From Aquirufa aurantiipilula (GTDB lineage: Bacteria > Bacteroidota > Bacteroidia > Cytophagales > Spirosomataceae): a stretch of DNA of 46,228 bases. The stretch spans positions 1 to 46,228 of the forward strand of contig NZ_JAANOG010000014.1 in assembly GCF_019923745.1 (NCBI RefSeq), given 5' to 3'. Shown here one piece after another: positions 32,370 to 42,909 of this stretch (position 1 is the stretch's first letter; every line of letters begins with the position of its first letter). The position numbers and the translations under genes are program-made. The notes below the pieces were generated by a model. It saw nothing but the letters and a program-made list of their open reading frames with translations, had not been told where the DNA came from and did not search any database.

Positions 32370-33152
32370 ATGAAAAAACAATTATTGTACCTAGGCCTCG
32401 TGGGGCTAATGCTTCCGTTCTTTGCATTTCGCAACCCTTCGGCTGGCCAGCAGGACAAGCCTAAGGAAAAAGGATTCAAGAAAATCTTTGATGGTAAAAG
32501 CTTAAAAGGTTGGGAAGGGGATCCTGCTTATTGGCGGGTAGAAGATGGATCCATCATTGGAGAAATTACTCCAGCAACCGTATTGAAAAGAAATCATTTC
32601 TTAATTTGGAGAGGTGGACAACCCGCTGATTTTGAATTTAAGGCCGATGTTAAAATTACCAAAGCTGGAAATACAGGAGTAAACTACCGCTCAGAAGAAT
32701 TATTACCTGATTTACCATTTGCTTTAAAAGGATATCAAGCAGATATCGATGGAAATAACCGTTATACCGGTCAAAATTATGAAGAGCGTGCTCGCACAAC
32801 GTTGGCTTATCGAGGTGAAGTATCTGTGATTAACGAGCAGACAGATCCCGAATTAAAGAACAATTTGCGTACGTTAGCACAGAGAAATAACTGGACAGCT
32901 CGTCAGGTAAAAGGTTCATTAGGACATACTGATTCATTGAAAACTTCGATTAAATCAGAAGATTGGAATGAGCTTCATATTGTAGCTAAAGGAAATCATT
33001 TATTGCATTACATCAATGGTATTTTGATGAGTGATGTAACTGACTTAGATAAAATAAATGGAAAAGCTTCAGGTTGGTTAGGTATGCAAGTGCACGTTGG
33101 ACCTCCTATGAAAGTTGAGTACAAAAACATTCGATTGAAAACACTTAAATAA
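32370..33152 (+). CDS. secreted DUF1080 protein (3-keto-disaccharide hydrolase family)
   Basis: A 260-residue secreted protein with a signal peptide and the DUF1080 jelly-roll domain: FKKIFDGKSLKGWEGDPAYW, GSIIGEI, NTGVNYRSEE, GYQADIDGN, WNELHIVAKGNHLLHYING and a last strand WLGMQVHVGPPMKVEYKNI. These are the family's characteristic blocks. Members are annotated as 3-keto-disaccharide hydrolases and bind glycans. It starts 14 bases before the PVC-type dehydrogenase, which would make a 3-keto sugar by oxidation. The two are probably co-expressed and act in sequence (inference). Confidence 0.85.
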   Translation: MKKQLLYLGLVGLMLPFFAFRNPSAGQQDKPKEKGFKKIFDGKSLKGWEGDPAYWRVEDGSIIGEITPATVLKRNHFLIWRGGQPADFEFKADVKITKAGNTGVNYRSEELLPDLPFALKGYQADIDGNNRYTGQNYEERARTTLAYRGEVSVINEQTDPELKNNLRTLAQRNNWTARQVKGSLGHTDSLKTSIKSEDWNELHIVAKGNHLLHYINGILMSDVTDLDKINGKASGWLGMQVHVGPPMKVEYKNIRLKTLK

Positions 33153-33166
33153 ACACTGTTAATTAT

Positions 33167-35905
33167 ATGAAAATGAGACCTCTAGTTAAACTTGGAATGG
33201 TGTTTGCAGCGGTAATTGCTTTGGGCAGTTTTGGCTACAATTCACTCCACAAAGTACAACCCGCCCTGGCAGAAGGGGCAAATCCTAAAACGGATAAGAT
33301 TCGCTTACAACCAGGATTTAAAGTTGAACATTTATTTAGTCCTTCCGATGCCAAAATTGGTTCATGGGTAGCGATGTGTTTTGATGATAAGGGAAGAATG
33401 ATCGCTTCTGACCAATATGGTGGATTGTTCAGATTAACCATTCCAGCGATTGGTTCTAAAGATAATACTCCAAAAATTGAAAAATTAAAGTTTGGAAAAG
33501 GAGTAGATACATTGGGAATTGGTAATGCTCACGGTTTACTATATGCGTTCAATAGTTTGTACGTCATGGTGAATGCACGTGTTGCTCCAGTGAATCCTCC
33601 TGCTGCTCAACCAGGTCGTAATCCAAATTTTGCACCAAGCTACGCTCCACGTGGTAGTGGCTTGTACCGTATTCAGGATTTGGATGGTGATGATCAGTAT
33701 GACAAAATTACTTTGATGAAAGAATTCAAAGGAGAAGGAGAACATGGTCCTCACTCAATCATTTTATCCCCAGATAAAAAATCCATTTATTTAATCAATG
33801 GTAACCACACCGACGTGCCTCCAATGGATGCCTATCGTTTACCAAAAAACTGGCATGAGGATAACTTGTTCCCATTAATTAAAGACCCACGTGGACATGC
33901 TAATGATCGTTATGCTCCAGGTGGATATGTAGTAAACATTGATCCAGATGGTAAGAAATGGGAATTAATCAGTGCTGGTTATAGAAATGCATTTGATATC
34001 GCATTTAATGAAGTAGGTGATTTATTTGCTTATGATGCTGATATGGAGTGGGATTTCGGTTTACCTTGGTATCGCCCAACTCGTATCAACCACGTAACTT
34101 CAGGTTCTGAGCATGGATGGAGAACAGGTAACAGTAAATGGTCACCATCTTTACCAGATAACTTACCTCCAGTGTTGAATATCGGTCAAGGTTCACCTAC
34201 CAGCTTATTATCTTTGCGTGACGCTAAGTTCCCAGCGAAATACAAAAAATCTTTATTGGCTTTCGATTGGACATTTGGTATTGCTCACTTAATTAAGTTA
34301 AAGCCACAAGGTTCGTCATATTCTGCAGATCGTGAAGAATTCTTATCAGGTATTCCATTACCATTGACTGATGGTCAAATTGGTCCTGATGGTGCCTTGT
34401 ATTTCTTGATTGGTGGTCGTCGTTTGGAATCTGATTTATACCGTGTGTATTACACAGGTCCTGAAGAAGCCTCTACCAAGCCAGTAGTATCTCAGATTAC
34501 TCCATTGAATGAATTACGTCGTAAATTAGAGGTATTCCACAATGGTTCTAATCCTGCTGCTGTGGCAACAGTTTGGCCACATTTAAATAGCCCAGATCGC
34601 TTTGTTCGTTATGCAGCTCGTATAGCTCTAGAACATAATCCAGCTGATTCTTGGAAAGAGAAAGCATTGAATGAAAAAGATCCAGTATCGGCTATTAATG
34701 CTTTGATTGGATTGATTCGTATGGATAAGCCTGAAAACAAAGCTGCAATCAATGCTGCTTTATTAAAGATTGATAACAAAGGTTTCAATGAGGCATTACA
34801 AATTGATTACATCCGTGCATTTGAATTGAACATTTTAAGAAATGGTTTGCCAGATGCATCACAATCCTCTGCTATCGTAGCTAAGTTTGATGCTTTATAT
34901 CCTGCTAAACAAATGAACTTAACTCGTTCATTGAGCCGTATCTTGGTTACTTTGGAAGCACCTAACATTATTCCTCGTACTTTGAAATTGTTAGAGACAA
35001 AAGATACTGCTTCAGTTGCTGCATACCGTGCTGAAACTGCAACCTCTTCTGCTGACTTAATCATGCGTAACCCACAGTACGGTACAGATATCGCACGTAT
35101 GTTGGAGAAAATTCCACCAGCTCAACAGACCTATTTAGCTACTATGTTAAGTGCAGCTAAAAATAACTGGACTCCAGAATTACATGATCGTTATTTTGCT
35201 TGGTTCCGTAAAGGATTTGAGTATCAAGGTGGACGTAGCTATGTAGGTTTCATTGACCGTGCTCGTAAATTAGCATTGAAAAATGTAGCTGAATCTCAGC
35301 GTGCTAAATACGATAAATTATCAGGTGCAGATTTATTGACTGCCAATGGTAATGATTTAGTGAAAGTGAATGCTCCAAAAGGACCAGGAAGAAACTGGAA
35401 AGTAGATGATGCAGTTGCTCTTTTAGACGCTCCATTAACCAACAGAGATTTCCAAAATGGTAAATCGATGTTTGCTGCTACTACTTGTAGAAACTGTCAC
35501 GCTGTAGGTGCTGATGGAGGTGGAAACATTGGTCCAGACTTAACGAATTTAGGAACTCGTTTCTCTAAGAAAGATATTTTGGAAGCCATCATTGATCCTA
35601 ACAAGACCGTTTCTGATCAATATGCAGCTTCACAGTTGATGTTGAGAAATGGAACATCTGTAGTAGGACGTATCACCAACCAAGATAAAGTAGCTTTCTA
35701 TGTGTCTCAAAACCCATATGCTCCTGATCAATTGGAAAAAGTATTGAAGAAAAATGTAACTTCAGTGAAATACTCAGGTGTTTCTCCAATGCTTGCCGGT
35801 TTGGTGAACAGTTTGAATCCAGAAGAATTGAAAGATTTGATGGCTTATTTAATGTCAGGTGGAAGTGAGGCGAATGCTATGTTTGCTAAACCAGCTGCGA
35901 AATAA
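33167..35905 (+). CDS. PVC-type large dehydrogenase with C-terminal cytochrome c
   Basis: A 912-residue secreted protein. After a signal peptide, residues about 40-430 form a sorbosone-dehydrogenase-like beta-propeller (PGFKVEHLF, GSGLYRIQDLDGDDQYD, GYRNAFDIAFNEVGDLFAYD). A helical HEAT-like region follows (about 445-720). The last part is a cytochrome c with CRNCH (about 774-778), NIGPDLTNLG, and a likely Met ligand in SPMLAG. This three-part layout is the PVC-type heme-binding protein family common in Planctomycetota and Bacteroidota. The expected job is to oxidise a sugar in the periplasm and pass electrons to the respiratory chain. It sits 14 bases after the DUF1080 gene and 14 bases before the DUF4432 gene. 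Confidence 0.87.
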   Translation: MKMRPLVKLGMVFAAVIALGSFGYNSLHKVQPALAEGANPKTDKIRLQPGFKVEHLFSPSDAKIGSWVAMCFDDKGRMIASDQYGGLFRLTIPAIGSKDNTPKIEKLKFGKGVDTLGIGNAHGLLYAFNSLYVMVNARVAPVNPPAAQPGRNPNFAPSYAPRGSGLYRIQDLDGDDQYDKITLMKEFKGEGEHGPHSIILSPDKKSIYLINGNHTDVPPMDAYRLPKNWHEDNLFPLIKDPRGHANDRYAPGGYVVNIDPDGKKWELISAGYRNAFDIAFNEVGDLFAYDADMEWDFGLPWYRPTRINHVTSGSEHGWRTGNSKWSPSLPDNLPPVLNIGQGSPTSLLSLRDAKFPAKYKKSLLAFDWTFGIAHLIKLKPQGSSYSADREEFLSGIPLPLTDGQIGPDGALYFLIGGRRLESDLYRVYYTGPEEASTKPVVSQITPLNELRRKLEVFHNGSNPAAVATVWPHLNSPDRFVRYAARIALEHNPADSWKEKALNEKDPVSAINALIGLIRMDKPENKAAINAALLKIDNKGFNEALQIDYIRAFELNILRNGLPDASQSSAIVAKFDALYPAKQMNLTRSLSRILVTLEAPNIIPRTLKLLETKDTASVAAYRAETATSSADLIMRNPQYGTDIARMLEKIPPAQQTYLATMLSAAKNNWTPELHDRYFAWFRKGFEYQGGRSYVGFIDRARKLALKNVAESQRAKYDKLSGADLLTANGNDLVKVNAPKGPGRNWKVDDAVALLDAPLTNRDFQNGKSMFAATTCRNCHAVGADGGGNIGPDLTNLGTRFSKKDILEAIIDPNKTVSDQYAASQLMLRNGTSVVGRITNQDKVAFYVSQNPYAPDQLEKVLKKNVTSVKYSGVSPMLAGLVNSLNPEELKDLMAYLMSGGSEANAMFAKPAAK

Positions 35906-35919
35906 TTGAAAAGAAAAAG

Positions 35920-36981
35920 ATGACGTATCCTTGGAAAGATAAAATATCCAATCACAAGCAACTCGGAGGCATTGAAACCTCCACATTAGATAACGGAGCT
36001 GGTAGAGGCGTTCGAATTGCTTGGATGGATACGGGAGCGGGATTTCGCTACAAAATTGTACTAGATCGCGGCATGGATATTGCCGAGGCCTTTTACCAAG
36101 AAAAAAGTTTAGCATGGATTTCCCATGCAGGCATTACTAGTCCACAGCCCCTGTCAGATCAGGGGCTGCACTGGTTACGCACCTTTGGAGGAGGATTGCT
36201 CACAACTTGCGGTTTGGACCATGTAGGTGGCCCAGAAGAAGATGAGTTAGGCAGTCGTGGAATTCATGGTAAAATCAGTAATCAAATCGCTGAAATTACG
36301 TCCATTGTACAACCTGATATTCATGCTGGAAAACTAGACATGAGTATTTCAGGTATTATTCGTCAACATGTTATTTTCGGCCCATGTTTGACATTGAAAA
36401 GAACAATTTCTGGTAGATTAGGGGAAGCTTTTTTGAAAATTGAAGATGAAATCATCAATGAAGGCAATACTAATGCCCCTTTGATGTTATTATATCACTT
36501 TAATTTTGGCTGGCCTTTGGTAGACGAAGGAACAAAAATTGTGGCCAATGGAACTTGGAAATATCGTTTTGAGGGAACTCAAGATGCTCTTATTTTCAAA
36601 GAAGGAAATGATTATAAAACATGTCCTGCCCCTTTGGACATACATGTAGGTGGGGGAGAAGAAGTAGCCTTTATCGATGCAGCTACAGATGCACAGCATC
36701 AAGTAGTTTGCGGACTTTATAATGAAAAGCTAGGCTTAGGAGTTAAGATGTCTTACGACAAAAGAGAATTGCCTAGTTTAACCAATTGGCAGCATTGGGG
36801 TAAGGATGAATATGTGACTGGGATTGAACCAGGTACAAATCCTCCAATTGGCCAAAAAGCCGCTCGGGAAGAAGGCTCATTGCTTTTTTTAGCTCCTAGA
36901 GCGAGTAAACGTTTTTCGGTGACTTTAGAAGTCTTAGATCAACAAAAACAAACAGAGAAATTAACTAATTTTATACAATAA
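35920..36981 (+). CDS. DUF4432 aldose-epimerase-like protein
   Basis: A 353-residue protein of the galactose mutarotase fold (DUF4432). Seen are GRGVRIAWMDTGAGFRYKIV, LDRGMDIAEAFYQ, HWLRTFGGGLLTTCGLDHV and ALMLLYHFNFGWPL-like strands with His and Asp residues expected in the sugar site. It has no signal peptide and is cytoplasmic. Members act on or bind sugars, and true catalysis is not established for the family. It is 14 bases after the dehydrogenase gene and 16 bases before the cupin gene, so it belongs to the catabolic operon. Confidence 0.8.
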   Translation: MTYPWKDKISNHKQLGGIETSTLDNGAGRGVRIAWMDTGAGFRYKIVLDRGMDIAEAFYQEKSLAWISHAGITSPQPLSDQGLHWLRTFGGGLLTTCGLDHVGGPEEDELGSRGIHGKISNQIAEITSIVQPDIHAGKLDMSISGIIRQHVIFGPCLTLKRTISGRLGEAFLKIEDEIINEGNTNAPLMLLYHFNFGWPLVDEGTKIVANGTWKYRFEGTQDALIFKEGNDYKTCPAPLDIHVGGGEEVAFIDAATDAQHQVVCGLYNEKLGLGVKMSYDKRELPSLTNWQHWGKDEYVTGIEPGTNPPIGQKAAREEGSLLFLAPRASKRFSVTLEVLDQQKQTEKLTNFIQ

Positions 36982-36997
36982 AAGATTGCCTATTCTT

Positions 36998-38209
36998 ATG
37001 AAAAATAAAGCAGAAAAAGCCCTGGAGCAAGGAAAGGGCATATTGCGTTTAGCACCAACTTGGGTACCAAGATCATTTTGTGTTCCAGGTCGTCGTATTA
37101 AATTGCATCCAGATGATTATTATGTACTTGGTGGAGTACGAGGAGGAATTGATGAGCGTTGGTTATCATCTACAACCCCTGCTAAAAATGGTCCTTTAAC
37201 GGGAGAAAACGAAGGCCTAAGTGCTGTTGTTTACTCAGAAGGCGGAAAAGAAGAACAAATCCTATTAAAAGATGTCATTGAAGAATTAGGTGGCCAAATC
37301 ATTGGAGATCGTCTTTGGAATGAATATAAGTCTTGGCCTATGTATTCCAAGTTTTTTGATAACATGGGTCCTTTACCTCATCACATTCACCATAACGACG
37401 AGCACGCGGCAAAAATTGGTCAATTGGGTAAGCCTGAGGCCTATTATTTCCCGCCTCAATTGAATAACCATGGTGGAGATTTTCCTTATACTTTCTTCGG
37501 AATTGCTCCTGGTACTACCAAAGAGCAAATCAAAGAATGTTTGCAGAACTTTACCAAAGGTGATAACAAAATCACCATGTTCTCGCAAGCTTTCCCTTTA
37601 ATTCCAGGGACTGGATGGGATGTGCCTCCAGGAATGTTGCACGCTCCGGGTAGTCTTTGTACTTACGAGCCACAGAAAGCATCAGATGTTTTTGCTATGT
37701 ATCAGTCTTTAGTAAATGAAGCAATCATTCCAGAAGAATTGTTGTGGAATGGTACTCCCAAAGAAGAAATTGGTAATTATGACCAATTGATGGAAGTGAT
37801 AGATTGGGATTTGAATACCAATCCTAATTTATTAGAAACCCGTTTTATGGCTCCAATTCCAGTAAAGGATGAGGCTGAAATGGCGAAAGAAGGATATTCA
37901 GAAAAGTGGGTTTGCTACCGTTCAGAAGCTTTCTCCGCTAAAGAATTAACAGTTTTCCCAGGTCAAACTGTCACCATCAAAGATGCAGCCGCTTACGGTT
38001 TAATCATGATGCAAGGTCATGGAAAAATGGGTGTTTGGAATGTAGAAACTCCTGCCATGATTCGTTACGGACAATTGACAAACGATGAATTCTTTGTGAC
38101 TGAAAAAGCAGCTCAAGAAGGTGTGGTTATAACGAACCATTCATCTACAGACCCAATCGTCATGTTGAAGCACTTTGGTCCAAACAATCCTGATTTAAAA
38201 TTATCATAG
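36998..38209 (+). CDS. cupin-fold sugar isomerase-like protein
   Basis: A 403-residue protein from the ATG at 36998 (an upstream TTG is ignored). The metal-site motif LPHHIHHNDEHA has three His and a Glu in the order of a cupin site, followed by KPEAYYFPPQLN and a second block PGTGWDVPPGMLHAPG. This resembles type I phosphomannose isomerase-like or other two-cupin proteins more than any oxygenase. The exact reaction is not recognised. Its place between an epimerase-like and a TIM-barrel gene suggests isomerisation of the imported sugar or its keto form. Confidence 0.65.
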   Translation: MKNKAEKALEQGKGILRLAPTWVPRSFCVPGRRIKLHPDDYYVLGGVRGGIDERWLSSTTPAKNGPLTGENEGLSAVVYSEGGKEEQILLKDVIEELGGQIIGDRLWNEYKSWPMYSKFFDNMGPLPHHIHHNDEHAAKIGQLGKPEAYYFPPQLNNHGGDFPYTFFGIAPGTTKEQIKECLQNFTKGDNKITMFSQAFPLIPGTGWDVPPGMLHAPGSLCTYEPQKASDVFAMYQSLVNEAIIPEELLWNGTPKEEIGNYDQLMEVIDWDLNTNPNLLETRFMAPIPVKDEAEMAKEGYSEKWVCYRSEAFSAKELTVFPGQTVTIKDAAAYGLIMMQGHGKMGVWNVETPAMIRYGQLTNDEFFVTEKAAQEGVVITNHSSTDPIVMLKHFGPNNPDLKLS

Positions 38210-38228
38210 ACATAAACCATTTGAACAA

Positions 38229-39260
38229 ATGACACAAATAAATCATTATCCAAAATTGCACAATGCCACTTGGCCTGGCATCGTGGGTAAAGGTCCAGAT
38301 TCCGAACCCGTAATTTCTTTAGATCAAATGCTTGAAATGACTGCAGCGGCAGAAGTAGATGGCGTGAAATTTGATGGAGTTGATGTCGGATTATTTGATC
38401 CGCATTTTGATATAAATTCTGGTAAAGAAGGAGCGAAACGATTGGCTGACAAAGTAGCAGCTCATGGTTTAGAAATTGGTAGTTTGGTTGCTCCAATCTG
38501 GGGTGGTCCAGCTATTGGTTCCAAAGCTGATCAGGATACTTTTGTTGACATGGTTAAAAAATCCTGCGAAATTGGTCAAACATTACGTGAAATGGGTATT
38601 CGTCCGAATGGTATCGTTCGTATTGACTCAGCAAGTGGTGTGTCTGATTGGGCAAAAGACCCGGTAGCTAATTCCAAAAAAATCGTTGAGACATTCCAAC
38701 GTGCCTGTGATGTGGCAGCTGATTACGGCGAGCGCTTAGCGGCAGAAGGTGAGATTTGCTGGGGTGGAATGCACTCTTGGCGTCACATGGTAGCTACATT
38801 AGAAGCAGTAGACCGTAAAAATATTGGTTTTCAAGCTGATATGTCGCATACCTTGTTGTACACTATGGGTTATAATTCTCCTGAAGACCGTATTTTACCT
38901 GAAGGGTATGATTGGACTGATCGTGACGTGTTGAAAGATGCCTTACGTCAAATTACTGCAGCCCTTCGTCCTTGGACGATCGACTTCCACGTAGCACAAA
39001 ACGATGGTACAGTACATGGAACAGGTAGCCATGATAAAACAGGTAGACACTGTCAAGCTACAGATCCGAATGGAAAATTAGTAGTGGCTGAAGATGCTGG
39101 GTTTTGGCTTCGTGATGAAAAAGGTGAATTGACCAAAGCATTCAAACATATTTGTTGGGATGGTTGTATGTTCAGCAATGAAGTTATGTTACAACAAAAA
39201 ACTTGGAACGATATTTTAGCGACCATGATTAAGGTGCGTAATGCCCATGGTTGGTCTTAA
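38229..39260 (+). CDS. sugar phosphate isomerase/epimerase-like TIM-barrel protein
   Basis: A 343-residue cytoplasmic protein of the AP-endonuclease-2/xylose-isomerase-like TIM-barrel family. Metal ligand candidates are Glu in AAEGEICWGG, His in GGMHSWRH, Asp in GFQADMSH, and His in TIDFHVAQNDG. Relatives include inosose dehydratase, hydroxypyruvate isomerase, tagatose epimerases and 3-keto-glycoside lyases. It lies 19 bases after the cupin gene and 21 bases before a Gfo/Idh gene; TIM barrel plus Gfo/Idh is the usual pair for inositol-like or 3-keto-sugar catabolism. The substrate is open. Confidence 0.8.
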   Translation: MTQINHYPKLHNATWPGIVGKGPDSEPVISLDQMLEMTAAAEVDGVKFDGVDVGLFDPHFDINSGKEGAKRLADKVAAHGLEIGSLVAPIWGGPAIGSKADQDTFVDMVKKSCEIGQTLREMGIRPNGIVRIDSASGVSDWAKDPVANSKKIVETFQRACDVAADYGERLAAEGEICWGGMHSWRHMVATLEAVDRKNIGFQADMSHTLLYTMGYNSPEDRILPEGYDWTDRDVLKDALRQITAALRPWTIDFHVAQNDGTVHGTGSHDKTGRHCQATDPNGKLVVAEDAGFWLRDEKGELTKAFKHICWDGCMFSNEVMLQQKTWNDILATMIKVRNAHGWS

Positions 39261-39281
39261 GATTTTGAAATATATTTGACA

Positions 39282-40439
39282 ATGGAAAAGAAGAAATTAA
39301 GAATAGGATTAATAGGAACGGGCTTCATGGGAAGAACCCACTCCAATGGTTTTAACCGTATTACAAACTTTTTCCCGAATCTAGCTTATGAGCCTGTGAT
39401 GCAGGCCGTTTGTTCGCGTAATGAGGAAAAAGTAAAGGCATTTGCAGCACAATGGGGCTATGCTTCTTACGAAACAGATTGGCGTAAATTAATTGCTCGC
39501 GATGATATCGATGCAGTTGATATTTGTACACCAAACGACACCCATGCAGAAATCGCTATTGCTGCGGCTAAAGCAGGTAAAATGATTCTTTGTGAAAAAC
39601 CTTTGTCTAGAACATTAGCTGAAGGAGAAGAGATGGTGAAAGAAATTGAAGCAGCAGGTGTGAAAAACACAACTTGGTATAATTACCGCCGTTTGCCTGC
39701 TGTTACTTTAGCTAAACAAATTGTAGATTCAGGTAAATTAGGTCGTATTTTCCATTACCGTGCTAACTTCTTGCAAGACTGGACCATTAGTCCTGATTTA
39801 CCACAAGGTGGAGCAGGTACTTGGCGTTTGGATGTAGAAGCTGCTGGTTCAGGTGTTACGGGCGATTTGCTTGCTCACTGTATCGATACGGCGCTTTGGA
39901 TTAACGGTGGAATCACCGATGTGTCAGCTATGACAGAAACTTTCATTAAGGAGCGTGTACACACAGAATCTGGACAAGTTCAAAAAGTAGGTATTGATGA
40001 TGCTTGTTTGTTTCACTGCCATTTTGAAAACGGTTCTTTAGGTTTGTTTGAGTCTACTCGTTATGCACGCGGACACAAAGCTCTCTATACTTTTGAGATC
40101 AATGGAGAGCATGCTTCTCTTCGTTGGGATTTACATGATTTGAACCGTTTGGAAATGTATGACCATGCGGATGAATCAATCGTTCGTGGTTGGAAATCTA
40201 TTTTAGTAACGGATGGAGACCAACCTTACATGGATAAATGGTGGGTTCCAGGTTTATCTATTGGTTATGAGCATAGCTTTGTACACCAAGCTGCTGATTT
40301 CTTGAAATCATTGGAGACAGGAGAACCTTGTTCACCTACCTTCCGTGAAGCGTTGCAAACTCAAAAAGTATGTGAAGCTGTCATTGATTCAGCAAAACAA
40401 AAGCAGTGGAAGGACACCAACGTAGAGTGGCCTTGTTAA
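39282..40439 (+). CDS. Gfo/Idh/MocA-family dehydrogenase
   Basis: A 385-residue NAD(P)-dependent oxidoreductase from the ATG at 39282. The Rossmann motif is [17 protein letters not shown] and the catalytic loop is ILCEKPLS with the family's EKP lysine. The second domain has [16 protein letters not shown] with the conserved Asp and His of the active site. This sequence type is close to the myo-inositol 2-dehydrogenase/sugar-dehydrogenase branch. It should oxidise or reduce a sugar or keto-sugar made by the preceding isomerase. It ends 8 bases before the ABC transporter genes. Confidence 0.88.
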   Translation: MEKKKLRIGLIGTGFMGRTHSNGFNRITNFFPNLAYEPVMQAVCSRNEEKVKAFAAQWGYASYETDWRKLIARDDIDAVDICTPNDTHAEIAIAAAKAGKMILCEKPLSRTLAEGEEMVKEIEAAGVKNTTWYNYRRLPAVTLAKQIVDSGKLGRIFHYRANFLQDWTISPDLPQGGAGTWRLDVEAAGSGVTGDLLAHCIDTALWINGGITDVSAMTETFIKERVHTESGQVQKVGIDDACLFHCHFENGSLGLFESTRYARGHKALYTFEINGEHASLRWDLHDLNRLEMYDHADESIVRGWKSILVTDGDQPYMDKWWVPGLSIGYEHSFVHQAADFLKSLETGEPCSPTFREALQTQKVCEAVIDSAKQKQWKDTNVEWPC

Positions 40440-40447
40440 TATTTTAA

Positions 40448-41953
40448 ATGGAATGTAGGGTGGAAGGAGAGAAACCAGTTTTAGAACTCAATCAAGTATC
40501 TATCGCTTATTCGGGAACTCCCATTTTACATTCCATTGATTTATCTTTGTACCCTGGTGAAATCCACGCTTTAGTGGGTGAAAATGGAGCAGGTAAATCA
40601 ACTTTAATGAAGACTATTTTAGGAATCATCTCGCCTGATAAAGGGGAGGTGATTTTTTTTGGTCAAAAACGTCACCATCAAAGTTTGAAACAAATCATGG
40701 AAAGCGGTATTTCCATGATACATCAAGAACTGATGCTGATTCCAGAATTAAGCATTGCAGAAAATATTTTTTTAGGAAGAGAAAATGAATTGGGATTTTG
40801 GCCTTGGGAAAGGAAGAAAAATGCCCAATTAAAAACAGCGGAATTATTGAGAGACTGTGATATCCCTTTAGATCCAGCAACTTTAGTCAAGAATTTATCG
40901 ATTGCCGAACAACAATTAGTTGAAATTTTGCGGGCCATTTCTCAACGCGCCCACTTAATTTTGATGGATGAACCCACTTCTTCCTTATCAGAAAAGGAAA
41001 TTACTTTGTTTAGGCGTCTCATTCATAAATTAAAAAATGAAGGAGTTAGTATCTTGTTTACCTCCCACAAAATGGAGGAAATATTTGGCTTCTCCGATCG
41101 GATTTCTGTTTTACGCGATGGTTATTTGATTTCCTCCAGCAATAAGGAAAACTGTACAGAACAGGAAGTAGTTCAGCAAATGGTCGGTCGTGAAATGAAT
41201 CAGTTTTTTCCTCATCGTGAAGTACAAAGTGGGGATATATCTTTACAAGTTAAAGGTCTTGGTATTCCTGGCCTTTTCCAAGGTATTGAATTTGATTTGC
41301 ATCAAGGTGAAATTTTAGGTTTTGGTGGACTTGTAGGCGCAGGAAGGACAGATATTGGTAAGGCTTTAGCGGGATTGCTAATCCCTCAAGAGGGGGAAAT
41401 TAAATGGAAAAATCAGTTGGTTAAATTCAAAAATCCTCAAGAGGCAATTCTACAAGGGATAGGTTATGTGAGTGAGGATCGGAAAGAAATGGGTTTTATA
41501 CCGGAATTTTCGGTTCAGCACAATTTGACCTTGTCTTCTTTATTGGATTTTCAACGTTGGGGGATTTTGGATAAATCAAAAGAAAAAGAAACAGCCGAAG
41601 GGCATGTATCTCGAATGAAGATTAAGACGCAAGGAGTGAATCAGCAGGTGATGTATTTGAGTGGAGGTAACCAACAAAAAGTTGTTTTTGGACGAGTATT
41701 GCAACATCTTCCCGAGGTGTTAATTTTAGACGAACCTACGCGGGGGATTGATGTTCAGGCCAAATTTGAAATATATACCTTGATGGCAGAATTAAGTAAG
41801 CAAGGCAAATCCATTATTTTAATATCTTCAGACTTACCTGAGTTATTGCACATGAGTGACCGAATTTTGGTTATTTCAAAGGGAAAACAAACAGCTACTT
41901 TGAAAAAAGAAGAGACCAATCCAGCGGAGATTATGTCTTATGCCATGAAATAA
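40448..41953 (+). CDS. CUT2 sugar ABC transporter, double ATPase subunit (RbsA-like)
   Basis: A 501-residue protein with two ABC domains, the mark of the CUT2 (ribose/xylose/galactose/inositol) class. The first has Walker A GENGAGKST, signature LSIAEQQ and Walker B ILMDEPTSSLS. The second has a degenerate Walker A GLVGAGRTDIG, signature LSGGNQQK and Walker B LILDEPTRGID. A degenerate second Walker A is normal for RbsA-type subunits. The permease follows after 7 bases and the binding protein after that, so the importer is complete. Such importers are uncommon in Bacteroidota, which mostly use SusCD with symporters. Confidence 0.93.
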   Translation: MECRVEGEKPVLELNQVSIAYSGTPILHSIDLSLYPGEIHALVGENGAGKSTLMKTILGIISPDKGEVIFFGQKRHHQSLKQIMESGISMIHQELMLIPELSIAENIFLGRENELGFWPWERKKNAQLKTAELLRDCDIPLDPATLVKNLSIAEQQLVEILRAISQRAHLILMDEPTSSLSEKEITLFRRLIHKLKNEGVSILFTSHKMEEIFGFSDRISVLRDGYLISSSNKENCTEQEVVQQMVGREMNQFFPHREVQSGDISLQVKGLGIPGLFQGIEFDLHQGEILGFGGLVGAGRTDIGKALAGLLIPQEGEIKWKNQLVKFKNPQEAILQGIGYVSEDRKEMGFIPEFSVQHNLTLSSLLDFQRWGILDKSKEKETAEGHVSRMKIKTQGVNQQVMYLSGGNQQKVVFGRVLQHLPEVLILDEPTRGIDVQAKFEIYTLMAELSKQGKSIILISSDLPELLHMSDRILVISKGKQTATLKKEETNPAEIMSYAMK

Positions 41954-41960
41954 TAAGCAC

Positions 41961-42908
41961 ATGAATTTGAAAAAAATACTTATTGGGAGTCAATCAGGAG
42001 GAATCTTCTTGGCATTGATTTTGATGTGTGTGTTAATATCTAGTTTAACGCCTCGCTTTTTAACAGATACCAATTTGTTGGTCATCTTAAATCAAGTTTC
42101 TGTGAATGCCATTCTTGCCTTTGGTGTCACTTTTGTGATTATTTCCGGAGGAATAGATTTGTCTTTGGGTTCCATGTTAGCCGTAGCGGGAGTAGTGGCT
42201 GCCTTATTTGCCAAATCTGATGGAGGTAATGTATATATGGCCTTATTGATGGCCTTAGGTGTAGGTGCTTTAATGGGAGCAATGAATGGATTTACCGTCA
42301 TTTTATCCAAAGTTCCACCATTTATAGTGACTTTGGGTACTATGACCATCGCCCGTGGGGCGGCATTGATTATTTCTTCAGGTAGGCCCGTTTCAGATTT
42401 ATCGGAATCTTTTAATTACCTGGGTAATGGAGATTTACTGGGAGTGCCCATTCCAATTATATTTTTAGTTGGGACTTACCTTGTCTGTCATTTTGTATTA
42501 ACTCAAACGGTATTTGGACGCTATGTTACAGCAATTGGGGGAAACGAAACAGCTGCATGGGTGGCAGGTATACCAGTCGCTAAAGTTAAATGGTGGGTGT
42601 ATACATTAAGTGGAATATTCGCAGCTTTGGGTGGGATTTTATTATCTGCTAGAATCAATACAGGCCAGCCAAACGCTGGATTAGGTTTTGAGTTAGATGC
42701 CATTGCAGCAGTTATCATTGGAGGAACAAGCACACGAGGAGGGAAAGGAAGCATGACTGGGACACTTTTGGGTGTTCTGTTCATTGGCGTAATTAATAAT
42801 GGTTTGGATTTATTAAATGTTTCTGCTTATTGGCAACAAGTTGTGATGGGCGGAATCATTATATTAGCAGTAGTATTGGATAGTGTTTATCAAAAAATGA
42901 AACGTTAG
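41961..42908 (+). CDS. CUT2 sugar ABC transporter permease (RbsC-like)
   Basis: A 315-residue membrane protein with about eight to ten hydrophobic segments. The family blocks ISGGIDLSLGSMLAVAGVVA, PPFIVTLGTMTIARG, and the coupling region ISGRP plus IIGGTSTRGGKGSMTGTLLG are plain. It pairs with the RbsA-like ATPase upstream and the binding protein starting 1 base after its stop. Only one permease gene is present, so it probably forms a homodimer, as in the ribose system. Confidence 0.93.
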   Translation: MNLKKILIGSQSGGIFLALILMCVLISSLTPRFLTDTNLLVILNQVSVNAILAFGVTFVIISGGIDLSLGSMLAVAGVVAALFAKSDGGNVYMALLMALGVGALMGAMNGFTVILSKVPPFIVTLGTMTIARGAALIISSGRPVSDLSESFNYLGNGDLLGVPIPIIFLVGTYLVCHFVLTQTVFGRYVTAIGGNETAAWVAGIPVAKVKWWVYTLSGIFAALGGILLSARINTGQPNAGLGFELDAIAAVIIGGTSTRGGKGSMTGTLLGVLFIGVINNGLDLLNVSAYWQQVVMGGIIILAVVLDSVYQKMKR

Positions 42909-42909
42909 T